Assembly: GCA_025201805.1 (NCBI GenBank)
Contig: MU619242.1
Coordinates: forward strand, 329,507 to 393,506
Length of the DNA stretch: 64,000 nucleotides
Reading direction: 5' to 3'
DNA from: Parasitella parasitica
Lineage: Eukaryota > Mucoromycota > Mucoromycetes > Mucorales > Mucoraceae
This document shows, in pieces, positions 1 through 12,895 of the stretch. The notes under the pieces were generated by a model. That model was not told the origin of the DNA and did not search any database. It worked only from the letters and a program-made list of their open reading frames with translations. Made by a program: the position numbers and the translations under genes. Position 1 is the stretch's first letter, and each line of letters starts with the position of its first letter.

Positions 1-796
1 GAAATCAACAGTCTGATAATGGACCAATTCCCTGGAGAATATGTTGAATTCCTTAGTGCTGATTCTGCAGACGATGAAAGTCGGTCCATGCTATACCCAG
101 TTGAATACCTAAATTCTCTCAACCCAGGCTCATTACCACCTCACTGTTTAAAGTTGAAGGTTGGCTCACCTATAATGATGCTCAGAAACCTTTCACCTAA
201 AACTGGTGTATGCAATGGCACTCGATTGATATGCAAGTCATTCAAAGCACACATTATTGAAGCAGAAATAGTAACAGGCCCAAACAAAGGGGCTACATTC
301 TTAATTCCCAGAATTGATGTATTCTCAAATGAAGCACAAACAACAATACCTTTCAGAAGAAGACAATTTCCGGTTAGACCGGCATTTGCCATGACCATCA
401 ACAAGGCCCAAGGTCAAACTCTCGACTTTCTTGGTCTTTTTCTCAATTCTTCCGTCTTCTCACATGGCCAGTTATATGTTGCTTTCTCGCGCATTAAGCA
501 GCCATCTTTAATCAAAATTCTCTTGGATAGAAAAACCTCAACTATCAAAAACTATACAGGATCATACACCGATAACCTTGTATTCCATGAAGTATTCAAA
601 TAACTCTACTGCTTTCTACATTTTTTTTTCTATTGTGCCTTTCTACATCTATGTTATTATTCCTGTCTAACAGTATACTTTAAATTATAAATAACAACAA
701 TAAAAGAACATTGAATACTTTATTAGCATTTATAGAAAATTGAGCTCCCGATAGGGCGACGATGGCCGTCGTGAGCGAAGCGAGCAGGTCAGCTAG
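1..796 (+). mobile_element. Helitron, 3' end (truncated by window start)
   Basis: This is the right-hand end of a rolling-circle Helitron. It holds the last part of the Rep/helicase gene and a terminus of the expected form: a hairpin with 5-bp stem (CGACG 757-761, loop ATGGC, CGTCG 767-771), then GAGCGAAGCGAGC, then CTAG at 793-796 followed by T at 797. Helitrons are known to end in CTRR preceded by a short hairpin and to insert between A and T. The left end lies outside the window. The hairpin-to-end distance (21 nt) is longer than the 10-12 nt usual for the class. Confidence 0.8.
19..603 (+). CDS. Helitron Rep/helicase, Pif1-like C-terminal part
   Basis: The reading frame is open from the window start and encodes about 194 residues of the C-terminal half of a Pif1-like SF1 helicase, as carried by Helitrons. 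Visible family signatures are LKVGSPIMMLRNL (near residue 46), PVRPAFAMTINKAQGQT (near 118) and the terminal HGQLYVAFSRIKQP block (near 149). These correspond to helicase motifs V and VI and the usual VALSR-type end of Pif1 proteins. The Walker A and B motifs and the HUH Rep domain would lie upstream of the window. The frame shows no stop or frameshift over this stretch, so this copy may have been active until recently. The first Met shown is internal to the real protein. Confidence 0.85.
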   Translation: MDQFPGEYVEFLSADSADDESRSMLYPVEYLNSLNPGSLPPHCLKLKVGSPIMMLRNLSPKTGVCNGTRLICKSFKAHIIEAEIVTGPNKGATFLIPRIDVFSNEAQTTIPFRRRQFPVRPAFAMTINKAQGQTLDFLGLFLNSSVFSHGQLYVAFSRIKQPSLIKILLDRKTSTIKNYTGSYTDNLVFHEVFK

Positions 797-2262
797 TTTT
801 TTATAAAAAGTGACCAAACAAATGACCAATATTTCGTTTACGCGGGGTCCATCTCGCTCTGTGAGGCTTCCAGTCGCTGAAATAAATGAAACTTTATTGT
901 ATTTTTACAGTGTGAACTGATCATCACATAAAAAGAATCTCCCTAAATATTATGAATATGAACTTCACTAGTTTTGTATAAAGACATATTTATCATGTAA
1001 TATTACATAAATGGAATGAACCAAAAAGAGCTCATTTTTGAAATGCAACATGTAGATACCTATTATTGCTATTTTCGGGAGCGATGGAGGCAATATAGTA
1101 TAACACCTTAAGTGAAAAGAGCATAGTGTGGTAAAAAGTGCAAAAACAACGATATATACAATTTATTTCCTTCTCTATTTTGGAAGTAGGATAATGTGCA
1201 TTGGTTAAACATTTCCACTCTATTTATGTTCGTTGTTGTAAACGGTCTGTCAGTCAGTTATGCCGTAACTGTCAGTCGGACCAAGTCAAGTACGGTATTC
1301 TAATATCGATATTTCTGACACATTTGTAAATGACATGCACGGACCAGTCCTTACATTGGTCTATGCGTCCCAAATGTGATTTGTGATTCGATTTCTTTTT
1401 GTTGGTTCTTAATTGATTATAAATGCTTTGTGGTCTCACGGCTAGATATTTAGGTAATTTGTTTGTTAGCTTGATTTGGAACCTCTAAGGTAGTTCCGTA
1501 AGAGATGACATTCAATTACTTCTTTGTAGGAAGTTCTATTACTTCAGCACACATATTAGTCTATTATATTTTATACTGAAACATCTTTTTACTTACATAT
1601 TAACTAAAAAGCCAAGTATATTTGGTTCACTATTAGTTCTACCATAAATTTGGCAATCCCCGAAAAAGTGCTATGCTTTCAAGTCAAATATACGATCTAT
1701 TATACCCCGTAGTGCGTCAGAATAGGACTAATTAACCATATTCGAATCTTGTTAGCAACAAGACACACTTTGATAGTCATTCTCTCGCTGAATCTGATTA
1801 ACTTGTGCTAGATTATTGTCCTCAAGATATATCTCATGATTTGCAAAGAATACTACCGATGCAAGAAAATACATTAGCATAACTATTCTTAAAGATTTGA
1901 TCTCAAATAACCTTTGCATTGACTATCATGAAAAAAAAAAAAGAATTTCCAGCGAAACCAATTAACAATTACTAATAATTTTAGCAAATTAATCAAAGCA
2001 AAATCACAAAGTCTAAATGAACAAGAGAAAGAAATAAAAGTTGGCCCGAGACCAACGCGAAAAATCAGTTCGTTGGAAAACCAAAATTTGGGATGGAGGC
2101 TTTTTTGTAATTATTATAGTTGCACATGTGTGCGATGTAGTAATTTTTTATATAACATTAATAAATAAACAGTTTGTAAATCGTATAGACGACTTACTAT
2201 GTACTGATTAAAAAATTAGCGGATTAAAGTGTTTACATGCTGAAGTAAGGAAACTGATACTG
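797..2262. other. Intergenic, nothing recognised
   Basis: AT-rich sequence between the Helitron terminus and the 3' end of the GPCR gene. I see no convincing exon, tRNA or repeat family. It has a 13-nt A run near 1931. Confidence 0.6.
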
Positions 2263-5200
2263 CTAGACATCTGATGAAACAACGGTATGTAAGGAAACTG
2301 CATCATTTGAGCAACAAGTGTCCATCGTTGATCCTCCAAAAGTATTGCTATTGCTGCTGCTGCCGTTAGTGTTACGGCTGTTATTAAAATGATGGTAGTA
2401 GGTCCTTCTTCTGCTTTTTCTTTTTCTATAAAACATTAGATATAAGGCCGTATGAATAGTGTATATATTTGGGTCATTCTACTTAGCATACCTGTCAAAC
2501 AAGTCGCACCATTCATTTAGTTGTATTTGATCAGGGACCTGAATTAGTATATCAAAATATCCAGTAGTGCCATACACCTTAAAAACGTAATTCCCTGCCA
2601 CATTTGAAAAGATGGAAGCATGGGAATAGCAAAATAATATAGGTTTCGATGAATCTTGCATGTCCTTTTGGTACGGTATAGTCAGCAATATTAACTTTAA
2701 ACAGTCCATTGTTTTACATACCGATTTGAATGATAAGAACGAAACTTGGGGTAGAAATGTAATATACTGCATCTGCCATCTTCCCAGGAAGGGGAAATAT
2801 CTGAATACAAATTGCACCGGTAGTTTATCCTTCGAAATCGAAATGATTGTATAAGGAAACGTCTGTTGAACAAGTTATATACAATTGAATTACCTTGTAG
2901 ACTTCCAAATGATTCAATGAGTCTGTCACTACAATTTCATTTTTGTCATTTAAAATGTCGTCGGAAGCTGCTAGAATATGATTCATAGTCAGTAGCTGCT
3001 TGTCGTACAAAGTTTTTTCATCATCTTGTCGCTCGCTATTGTTTGCCGCTGACACAGAAATAGCATTATTCTTTTTCTTGGGAAACAGAATTTTAAATAT
3101 CTTGGGGAAAAACAAAACACACAGTGAGAAGGAGCTGGCCCAAATTATCGTCATTGCGGTGAGAAAGTATCTTGTATAGAAATCCGATGTGGGCATGAAA
3201 AATATTATGGTCCCAATCAATGCTGAAAAAAAGATGTTGCTGCAAGAAGCATTAGACGACTTTTTGTCTGTGAAAATTACAAGAGTATACACGTACTAAA
3301 CAGACAGACCCAGCTGTTTGTGTTCACTATATTTTGAATAGCCACCAAAACTCTTTGTTTTGAGAGCCAAGAATACAGACAAGCATAATTGAATGCCTGC
3401 AGAAAATGCCAGCAGACCGATGAAAAAGATATGTCCTGGGCCGTCGTAGACACAAGAATTAAGGCTAACAGTAGGTGACATGGGGATGGCAGAGAGCTTC
3501 ACATTATCAAATAAGCCAAGCCAGCATACTAAGATTAACTAGGAGTTGTATTAAAAAAAAGATAGTATTATTTTTATGCCACCCGCAAAAATAAACTTAC
3601 TGTGTTAAAGGCCAAGATAGAACAAGAGATCTTGAGTAACTTTACATTGCTATTTTCGGAAGTGGAAGCTTCTTTGGCGTATATATTATTAATAGTTTTA
3701 TAAACTCTGTAATTTCTTGAAAACATGGTGCTTAGAATAAGAGATAGCCCTATGTAAAACGTCGATGGCAATGTGAAGCATGTATAGATGGAGTAACTGC
3801 TAGCAAAAAAGAATGGAACCGAGATATAGGACAATAATAGTCCGAGCAGTTCTAATATGCAAAAGATGGGACTAAAATGTGATTGATTAACATATGAGTT
3901 GTTAGATTGCGATATAGCATACCTTGAAGATTTGAATACGGGATGATATCTGTATTTTATTACCATCATTAAAATACTAAGTGTTGTTACTATGCCAACC
4001 ATAGCTAGGCTTACAGTTGCAATGGATATTGGCAGAGTGATACCGCCTTTAATAATAGTCAATGAAGGTATTCCTGACGGAGGCTGATCCGTGTTTTTGG
4101 TTAACGTCTGTTTTATGTCATAAATAATCTCAAAATATACCTTTGTTGTTCCATCAAAATAAACGGGGTCCATAGTCAAGCTAAATGTTCCATTTAGCAC
4201 CTTACCTATTTCTTGCAGAGAACCATTCTGGAAATTGAAAATCTTGAAATTTCTTCGTGTATAAAATTTGATGGAACGTTAATAAAGATTTTTATGTGAA
4301 AAAAATTCAAGGAAAAATACTTACCCAGTTTCCACGTCGCCATTTTTATCAAACAAAGCAGGACCTTGAGGACCAGTAAACCCAGTATCATTAAAGATAG
4401 ACAGCGTATAGCGGGGTAATAGCTGTCCTAATGCTAGTTCTTGCAACGTGTAATTTGCGTCTACAGCATCTCGGATAATTTGGCCAAAACCATGAGCCAT
4501 GACCATCATGCAAGAATAAGCTAGTCTAAGGTATACCGGTTATGGACAGATTTTTTTTATATAAAATGGATGCCATACATACCCTGACTGATAAACTGAA
4601 TTTGCAGATGGGTCAAATCTGTAATGGTTACATTTTAACACATCATAAAATGCAAGGCATCCAATAACTTACTGTAATAGTTTTTGCTGAAACATGTCAT
4701 ACGGTGGATATCCCACTAAATTTGTTTGCTGTTCAAATATAAAGACACCGCCAGTAAACAAATCCTCCATCGTCAAGTAATTCAAGCGTTGAGTATTCCA
4801 AGCTACTTGCTCAATAGCATTTTTATATGTAGTGGTGCTATTCTGATTTACATTGATAGTTCTTCTGTGTATAATGTCGTTATAGACTTGGATATAAGCG
4901 TTCAATTGCTGGGAAATGGAGACTGAATTACCGGCAGTGAGCCATACTGTGTCCTTATTTACATGACCTGCAGCAGCAGCTATGAATAAAGCCATTGCCG
5001 CACTGTCATCCATTGCGATCAATATAACCCGTGAACCAAGACTCATTAAGGCATCGATGGAGGCATGAATATTATTTGAATTACCCCTATCATAGTAGCT
5101 TTGGGAGGATTTTACCATAATGCCGTCGGTCTTTTTAGTTTTTGAAATAACATTCTGGACCACTATGATGCATAAAAAGAATGAGCATTGAATTTTCTAG

Positions 5201-5921
5201 ACTTTTTTTTTTTTTCATGTAAAACCAACTTGAAAGACCCAGGTCAGAATCTGTGTACAAGACGCCCATCGTAGTCCAATTTTGGCCGAGGACAAATGAT
5301 ATCACTGTATCAATATGCAACAAGTCTGTTGGCACTGTGCGAAAAAAGAAATCGTATTGCGCTTTATCAGCCAGGGACACTAGCACAAAGAGCGTGAGTA
5401 TTCCATATGCAATATGATGGTATAATATTGTACCGGCTGTTGCTGAGTAGGAACATTGTGGTATTTCTAGAACGCTTGTCATTAATGTTGATAATGTCGT
5501 GAATGAATTGGACATGTCACCAATGATGCCTATGACACCTTGCTGAATCAAGGAAGCCACAGAGTAGATGGTGTGTGCGATGGTAGTGGATGAGGTTTGA
5601 TCCTGCTGCTGTTGCTGCTGCTTTATTGGAAGATTACCGACGTCTTTTTCTATCAATGTCACATATGAACCAGGAATGATACCCCATTGATTAATCTCGT
5701 TTACAGCCATTTGAACACCTGACAATCCCCTAAATAGAAGTCGTTGGTCCATTACATAATGCTTTTTGGCTGAATCAGTAGCCTTACTGCTTCGTATCAT
5801 TATGGACTAAAATTCCAATTTTAATTTCTACCTTGTTATCGTTGACGTTGATCGTTTTAGTATCACCTGCTGACGAAATGATGGTGTTATTGCTGATCAC
5901 CTGCAGGCTATCCATCGACAT
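2263..5921 (-). CDS. Class C GPCR (GABA-B/glutamate-receptor type) with PH-like tail
   Basis: A multi-exon receptor. The N-terminal part (about 5800-4300) is a bilobed ligand-binding (ANF_receptor) domain with FRGLSGVQMAVNEIN...PGSYVTLIEKD and GIIGDMSNSFT. The 7TM_3 core runs from about 4080 to 3070: PISIATVSLAMVGIVTTLSI is TM1, FLALKTKSFGG follows TM5, and LCVLFFPKIFKILFPKK closes TM7. Splicing an intron at 3240-3296 gives GLSV-YNIFFSALIG, restoring the class C 'YN' at the start of TM6. After TM7 comes a domain resembling a PH fold (VFRYFPFLGRWQMQYITF...LNEWCDLFDR). An intron at 2426-2491 leads to a basic, Asn/Ser-rich tail ending at 2263. Probable role: plasma-membrane sensor of a small ligand; the ligand is unknown. 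The N-terminus is unresolved. IKIGIL sits just upstream of the main exon in another frame, and a signal-peptide-like stretch near 5915-5975 is not in frame with the Met at 5921. One junction near 2830-2893 is also ambiguous. Confidence 0.8.
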
Positions 5922-5964
5922 TTATTGAGACTAAAAACAAAATCAAAAAGCAAAAGAGAGAAAT

Positions 5965-6004
<40 letters not shown>

Positions 6005-6426
6005 TTACTTTGATTGAGTTCAAGATTTAGAATATATACATATGTCCATTTATTAAGGAGCATGGTACTAGAAAGGGAGCAATGCACTGTATTCAAGAAA
6101 AGCTGCTCCTACACTACCAAATCAATCTTGACAATATGACTTTAGCCAATGAACCGATCTCAAAATAATGCAAACAAGGGGTATTCATGTACCTGAATTA
6201 CTGTTGTAGATGTATGTATGTATTTTTTTTTTCATTTATTTGTAATAAAAAGAAGAGGGTATACAAATCGTGCAATAGAATCTCTTCCAGTGGATTTTTT
6301 TTTTCGAGTATTTACAATTCAAAGCATGAAATTTTCTTGTTTATATGGGCTGACGTTGATAGCGAGACACACTATTGGTCAAAGATAAAGATAGTGCTGC
6401 AGTGGCAACGATTGGATGCCCTGCGT
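5922..6426. other. 5' flank of the GPCR gene with long homopolymer
   Basis: It holds a 35-nt T run (5969-6003; A on the receptor strand) just upstream of a pyrimidine-rich stretch ending in TTTTTAG. That stretch could be a splice acceptor for an unseen 5' exon. No other gene is seen. Confidence 0.4.
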
Positions 6427-6893
6427 TTATGATGTAGTAGTATCAAATATAGAAAAATAGTTGAAATAAGTAGGCTTTGCAATAGCTGTGGTTGTAATTG
6501 GAGGTAGAGATGTTGAGTTGGACAATAAATCAAACTTGGGTGGAGACGATAATTGGATAGACGAGCCGCAAGTTTGAGATGATGTTGCAGTTAAAGCTGG
6601 AGAGACTGATGCAGATGAATAGTTGGAATATGATATGTTTGGTTTGTGTGTATGGGTAATAGTATGGTTGTGGTTGTTGTTGGGTCTAGGAAAATCAGTA
6701 AATTCAGGGTATGTGTAACCTAGCAAAGGATGGTTTCGAAGAGCATCAGCACGAAGACATTGCTCGCTACAATAGAGTGATTCCTATGAAACCTTGTTAG
6801 CGTATCACACAAGGCAGGTAGACATACACATGTACTTACAGAGAAAGGGCTCACAGCATTGTCGCAGAATGTACACCAGTTAAGATCTGCCAT
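6427..6893 (-). CDS. Ecl1-family zinc-binding protein
   Basis: Two exons (6840-6893 and 6427-6783) separated by a 56-nt GTAAGT...ATAG intron give a protein of about 136 residues. The N-terminus, MADLNWCTFCDNAV...SLYCSEQCLRADAL, carries the WCxxC and YCSxxC pairs typical of the fungal Ecl1/2/3 'extender of chronological lifespan' family. That family is a short zinc-binding motif followed by a poorly conserved tail. The rest is Ser/Thr/Asn-rich low complexity with a His-rich patch (HNHTITHTHK). In S. pombe, Ecl1 proteins respond to nutrient, sulfur and zinc limitation and extend survival in stationary phase; a similar regulatory role is inferred here. The second Cys pair only appears after splicing, which supports the intron. 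Confidence 0.8.
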
Positions 6894-7058
6894 TGTTACT
6901 TGTTTTATATAATTGTTGTTGCTTATTAATGTTAATTTGACGACTGGAATTGTTCTTATCCACTATGACATCTAATAGCGATTTGTAGAAGAGAAGAGAG
7001 AAAGGAGAGTGATATGGGAAAGAAGAGGAAAAGAAAGAGGTAAGAAAACATTTCCCTT

Positions 7059-7316
7059 TTAATAGACATTTATGCTTTCAAAACCATTGATTTGGTTGGT
7101 TAATGAGAAATGATATAAATTGACTTTGTTCTTATCACATACCTTTGTAGGGGACGCACGTTTTTTTATCTGCGCTCCCAAGTTTCTTTGAATTGCTAAA
7201 TGGAGTAAATCTTGCAATACCAATGATAATATGCTATGGCTAGTGCGGATCAATGATGACAATATCTGGTGTACATCATTGGTTAAACTCACCAATGAGA
7301 AAATTTCTTTATTCAT
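7059..7316 (-). CDS. Small predicted helical protein, unknown
   Basis: An open frame of 85 codons begins MNKEIFSLVSLTNDVHQIL and is mostly hydrophobic-heptad helical for the first 50 residues. A perfect-looking donor (GTATGT near 7143) follows KRASPTK, so the last third is probably intron and the true C-terminus is shorter or elsewhere. I do not recognise the family. It lies about 165 bp upstream of the Ecl1-like gene on the same strand. Its coding status rests only on composition and the donor site. Confidence 0.35.
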   Translation of the reverse strand: MNKEIFSLVSLTNDVHQILSSLIRTSHSILSLVLQDLLHLAIQRNLGAQIKKRASPTKVCDKNKVNLYHFSLTNQINGFESINVY

Positions 7317-9151
7317 TTGGGATGCACTATCAGAGGTCTCCCCTTTTATCTTGCTCTCCCTTGATTAGCACTAACCCTTTCGTTATTTTGATGCTCGCGC
7401 ACGCCCCTTGATATTCCCATCCGATAAGCAGCGACGATACATGAAGAAATTCTATTAATAATATATGAAATGACAATGATTTGCTGTTTTTTGTTCGTCT
7501 AATACAATATCTTCATGGGAAATCATTCACGTGCGTTGCTCAACAAGGAAGGGCTCGAGCGCACCATTTGGAGTTGGAGAAAAAAAAAAAAAAAAAAAAA
7601 CATAATACCCAGAGTAAATGATGTAATCCAGGATTTGTCTTAAAAAGGGATTCACATCCAACAGAACACAACTTAAAACAGTTGCCATGATTGCACAATA
7701 TTATCTTTTGCTGTGCTAGTCAACTCTCATGGCTCCGTAGGACTCCAACTGAGATCTGATATTTTAGAAATATGCCCGCCATGCACAAACTGTTGTACGT
7801 TGTTAAATTCATCTGCAATTCTTGCAACGATCTCAGTGTGCTAGGTGTGATTAAAGCCTACACTTAACAGATTATTAGTCTTGGATTATACATCTTGTAT
7901 CAAGATGAAACTGATACCGATGAAAATTGCATACATACACTCACCTTTTGCATGTGTCGCTTTGATTGTAACGAAAATTTGGAACTGAAGAATGTATATT
8001 TTGGGGTATCATCTAAAATTCAGCTATATACGTCTTCCCCTGTTTGTTTATCAATGCTCACTTTCAATTCATATTTATGTCAGAAACACTTGATCCAAAC
8101 CGCTCAATTTAGCACATCCCTGCAAACCAAATTCAGATATTCGAGCATCTATAGCTTTGAACTTCAATTCTAGTATAGTTTAAGGTATTTTTGAGACGTT
8201 GAGGATCAGAAATCATTCTCGTCAAAGCATGCTTTCCAATCCATTCTCTTTTTATTTTAGTCAACAAATTCTTTTATTTAATCCACATCTTTCTTTTTCG
8301 CTTGTCTGAACTGTTGGCGATAGCTCTAAAGGCTCTCGCATGGATGAACTAAAAAAGCTGTTTAGCATATTTTCATTTATGCTTCATTGTAGATCAAGCC
8401 ACCATTTGTGTGTCATTATCAAGTGTATCAGATACGAATCAATATAATATCTCAACGTTGTTCATGCTTGTTTTGAATTATTTTCATCCTCTTTAATTGG
8501 CTCTATCATTCTTATAGTATATTAACTTTGGTTGTTTTCAGACACGCTAAACAATAATTCAACACTTCTTTCTTCATTTTGTGCCTCTGTTCAAATGCTG
8601 CCCTAGAGATTTCAAACAACATCTACGCTGTTGGATCATCTCTGTGCTACAAACTAAGAAAAGAAACTTTTTGTTTACTTGATAAGCATCCGAGCACAAC
8701 CATCTCTGATAGCAGTGTGTCTAAGAAGTTTTTTTTACTCGTAATAGAAAACTCTTGAATCCAACAGTCGGATGGTAATCTGTCTACATAGATTGCTTTG
8801 GACGTCTCACGAATAAGATTACCAACACATATTTGTCTTTGGCATTTTAGCCTATTCTATTATAGTTCAATTAGTATGAAAACAACGCTTTTATATTTGC
8901 CAATGTACCTAACAGCATTTTTATAATCAAGTTCATGATTCTTGAGTCTTGAAGCATTAGTTTAGCCATTAACTATGTTCAAGGTCTGCGCTTGTGTGGA
9001 ACAATGAATTGCAACTTTTAATTGTTAATTAATAAAAAAAAAATAACAATGCGTCAAACGATACGCAAAATCACTGCATTTACTAAACAGAATTGTATGA
9101 TACATCAATCTACGCTTTATGGAAATGTGTGATGAAAGGGTCTATTCTATT
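7317..9151. other. Intergenic region holding a decayed gene copy
   Basis: Apart from the decayed RBBP4-like fragment at 7685-7912 (listed separately) and a 20-nt A run near 7580, I see no gene. Several short open frames (for example 7895-8173) have no recognisable content. A CACGTG hexamer lies near 7529. Confidence 0.5.
7685..7912 (-). pseudogene. Decayed partial copy of the RBBP4-like WD40 gene
   Basis: Read against the intact gene at 9152-10899, this stretch matches in three patches in the same order. The first (7690-7812) matches about 9283-9405, sharing for example GCACAATATTATCTT, TCTGATATTTTAGAA and ACAAACTGTTGTA. The second is a short TCTGCAATTCT match to the exon near 9486. The third (about 7836-7912) matches about 10095-10190, sharing AGTGTGCTA, AAAGCCT and CTTGTATCAAGA. 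The middle of the gene is deleted and the frame is broken. It is a degraded duplicate about 1.5 kb downstream of its parent, on the same strand. Confidence 0.75.
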
Positions 9152-10899
<1,748 letters not shown>

Positions 10900-11245
10900 T
10901 GCAAAAAAAAAAAAAAAAGTGGAATCGAAAAGGAAAGGAAAAAACCTCGAAAACGCGGTGCACGAAACATTTCCAGAAGTGCACTTTTTTTTGTTTGCAT
11001 ATGAATGCTACGTTTGGGGAATTACTAGGCAATATCTGGCATAAGAACACTTGGAGTATGTCGCTTTAATCAAACACCAGATAATGGACAGTATCTGTAT
11101 GTTTTTCATTATGATGCAAGTTGGTTTTTGAGTGCCATTTCATTTGGGAGAACTGTCACGTGTAGCTTTGGCATTCTTTTTCGCCTCCTCCTCGTCCTCC
11201 CTGCTGCTCTCTTTTATTTATTACACTATTGTAAATCAGCATATC
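10900..11245. promoter_or_regulatory. Divergent promoter between RBBP4-like and farnesyltransferase genes
   Basis: A 346-bp shared upstream region. It includes a 15-nt A run (10903-10917) close to the RBBP4-like start and a palindromic E-box CACGTG at 11157-11162, about 90 bp from the farnesyltransferase ATG. A CT-rich stretch (11180-11213) sits just before that ATG. CACGTG is bound by bHLH factors in fungi; binding here is inference. Confidence 0.45.
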
Positions 11246-12744
11246 ATGGGCATACTTAATGGCAACATCCCTCTCAATAACTTGCGTTTTCAAGATGATA
11301 ATTTACCCTCTGACACATCTATTAAACAAGTGAGTGCATCCGAGAGTGGAAGTCTAGGAATCTAACATTTGTCCGTCAGAAAAGAACAGAGGAAACAGTG
11401 CTAGAAAAGTTTGTTCCTTATGCGCCCAAAAACCAAGACAGGTTATCTCTCGATGAGTTAGTAAATGACCACAAAGTTATATCTACAGCACCTCCTAAAA
11501 CTATGAAATAGAATACAATTGGAGCGTGAAAATCACATTGACTATCTGAAAAAAGGTTTGAGTGGCCTTGGTAGTTGGGGATCCAGTTTGGACGCCAGTA
11601 AGCCTTGGCTGGTTTATTGGATATTTCACTCTTTGGACCTGCTGGAATACAAGTTTGACGATGCTCTCATTGCCAGGTAACCTAGTAAACCAAGATGTTT
11701 GTGGCCAGCTACTAAAAATTACTGCATAGATCTATTGAAACATTCAAGAAATGGCAATCGCCTACAGGTGGATTCGGGGGAGGGTCAGATCAATTGGCTC
11801 ATTTAGCTACAACGTATGCAGCTGTGAATGCATTAGCAATTACTGGCACCAAAGAAGCCTATGATGTGTTGGATAGGTAAGCGTGCGTACTTGAGCGGCA
11901 GAAGGCAATGTGATTAACGTACAAAATGACAAGAAATACATTGTACGACTTTTTGTTAAGCATGAAGCAACCTGATGGTTCATTTACCATGCATCAAGGC
12001 GGAGAGATTGATATTCGAGGCTCCTATTGTGCTCTATCCGTTGCAGCTCTCACTAACTTGCTCACGCCCGAATTGACCGAGAATTGCATCGAGTTCATCG
12101 CTCAATCACAAACATACGAAGGGGGCATTGGCCCTTACCCAGGCAAAGAAGCGCACAATGGATATACGTTTTGCGGTTTAGCTGCCATAGAGTTACTGGG
12201 CGGATTTTCCGAATTGGACATTGAGAAACTAGTGCACTGGTGTTCCGAACGACAAATGGGGCTAGAAGGAGGATTTCAAGGAAGAACCAACAAACTGGTA
12301 GATGGCTGCTACTCTTTCTGGGGAGCAGGCGATTTTCCCATTATCCAAGCACATTTAAATGGCGAGGATTATCTGTTTGATCGAGAAGCTTTGCAGGAAT
12401 ACATCTTGATTTGCTGTCAGTCCGAGTATGGTGGACTTATTGACAAGCCAGGCAAAGGGGCGGATTACTATCACACTTGCTATTGCTTATCCGGCTTATC
12501 AGTCGCTCAGCATCAGCTAGAATTTCATCATCAAAACGAGGGGAAAAAAACGGGGCCCAGATCATTGATGTGGACATCCAAGAACGAGTATGTTATTGTG
12601 GGCAATGTCAACAACCTTTTAGCTGCCGCCCATCCAGTCCACAATATTACGATGCGTGCTGCAAGAGGTATAATGCAGTATTTTTATGCAAACGAGTTGG
12701 AAGATATCCAGTTACCCTTGGATGACGAACCAGAACTTGAATAA
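11246..12744 (+). CDS. RAM1: Protein farnesyltransferase subunit beta
   Basis: Transfers farnesyl to CaaX-box cysteines of Ras-like proteins and mating pheromones, as a heterodimer with the alpha subunit in the cytosol. Exons: MGILNGNIPLNN... (11246-11329), a 50-nt intron, KRTEETVLEKFVPYAP..., an intron from about 11441, then LERENHIDYLKKGLSGLG, two further introns, and the long last exon from about 11933. Prenyltransferase repeats are clear: SPTGGFGGG, KQPDGSFTMHQGGEIDIRG, YEGGIGPYPG..HNGYTFCGLA, EGGFQGRTNKLVDGCYSFWG and DKPGKGADYYHTCYCLSG. The zinc ligands of the family (Asp and Cys in DGC, His in YYHTCY) are present. The Met at 11246 is preferred to an upstream in-frame one at 11132, whose product would start with an unconserved hydrophobic stretch. 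Confidence 0.95.
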
Positions 12745-12895
12745 AAAAAAAAAAAAGAGAGACATCTCCTCATATTCTTAGGAGTCCGCTTGTATGATGC
12801 TTGATGGCATAAAAGCAACTTTTTCTCTTTTCTACTCACTCGCTTCTTTTCTTTCTTTGTTTCTTTTAATACTATCGAAAACGCATATAACAACC

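Noticed and set aside
11132-11245. N-terminal membrane anchor on farnesyltransferase beta (upstream in-frame Met)
   Set aside because: The extra 38 residues are low-complexity Ser/Leu translated from a CT-rich leader; family members are soluble and start near MGILNG.
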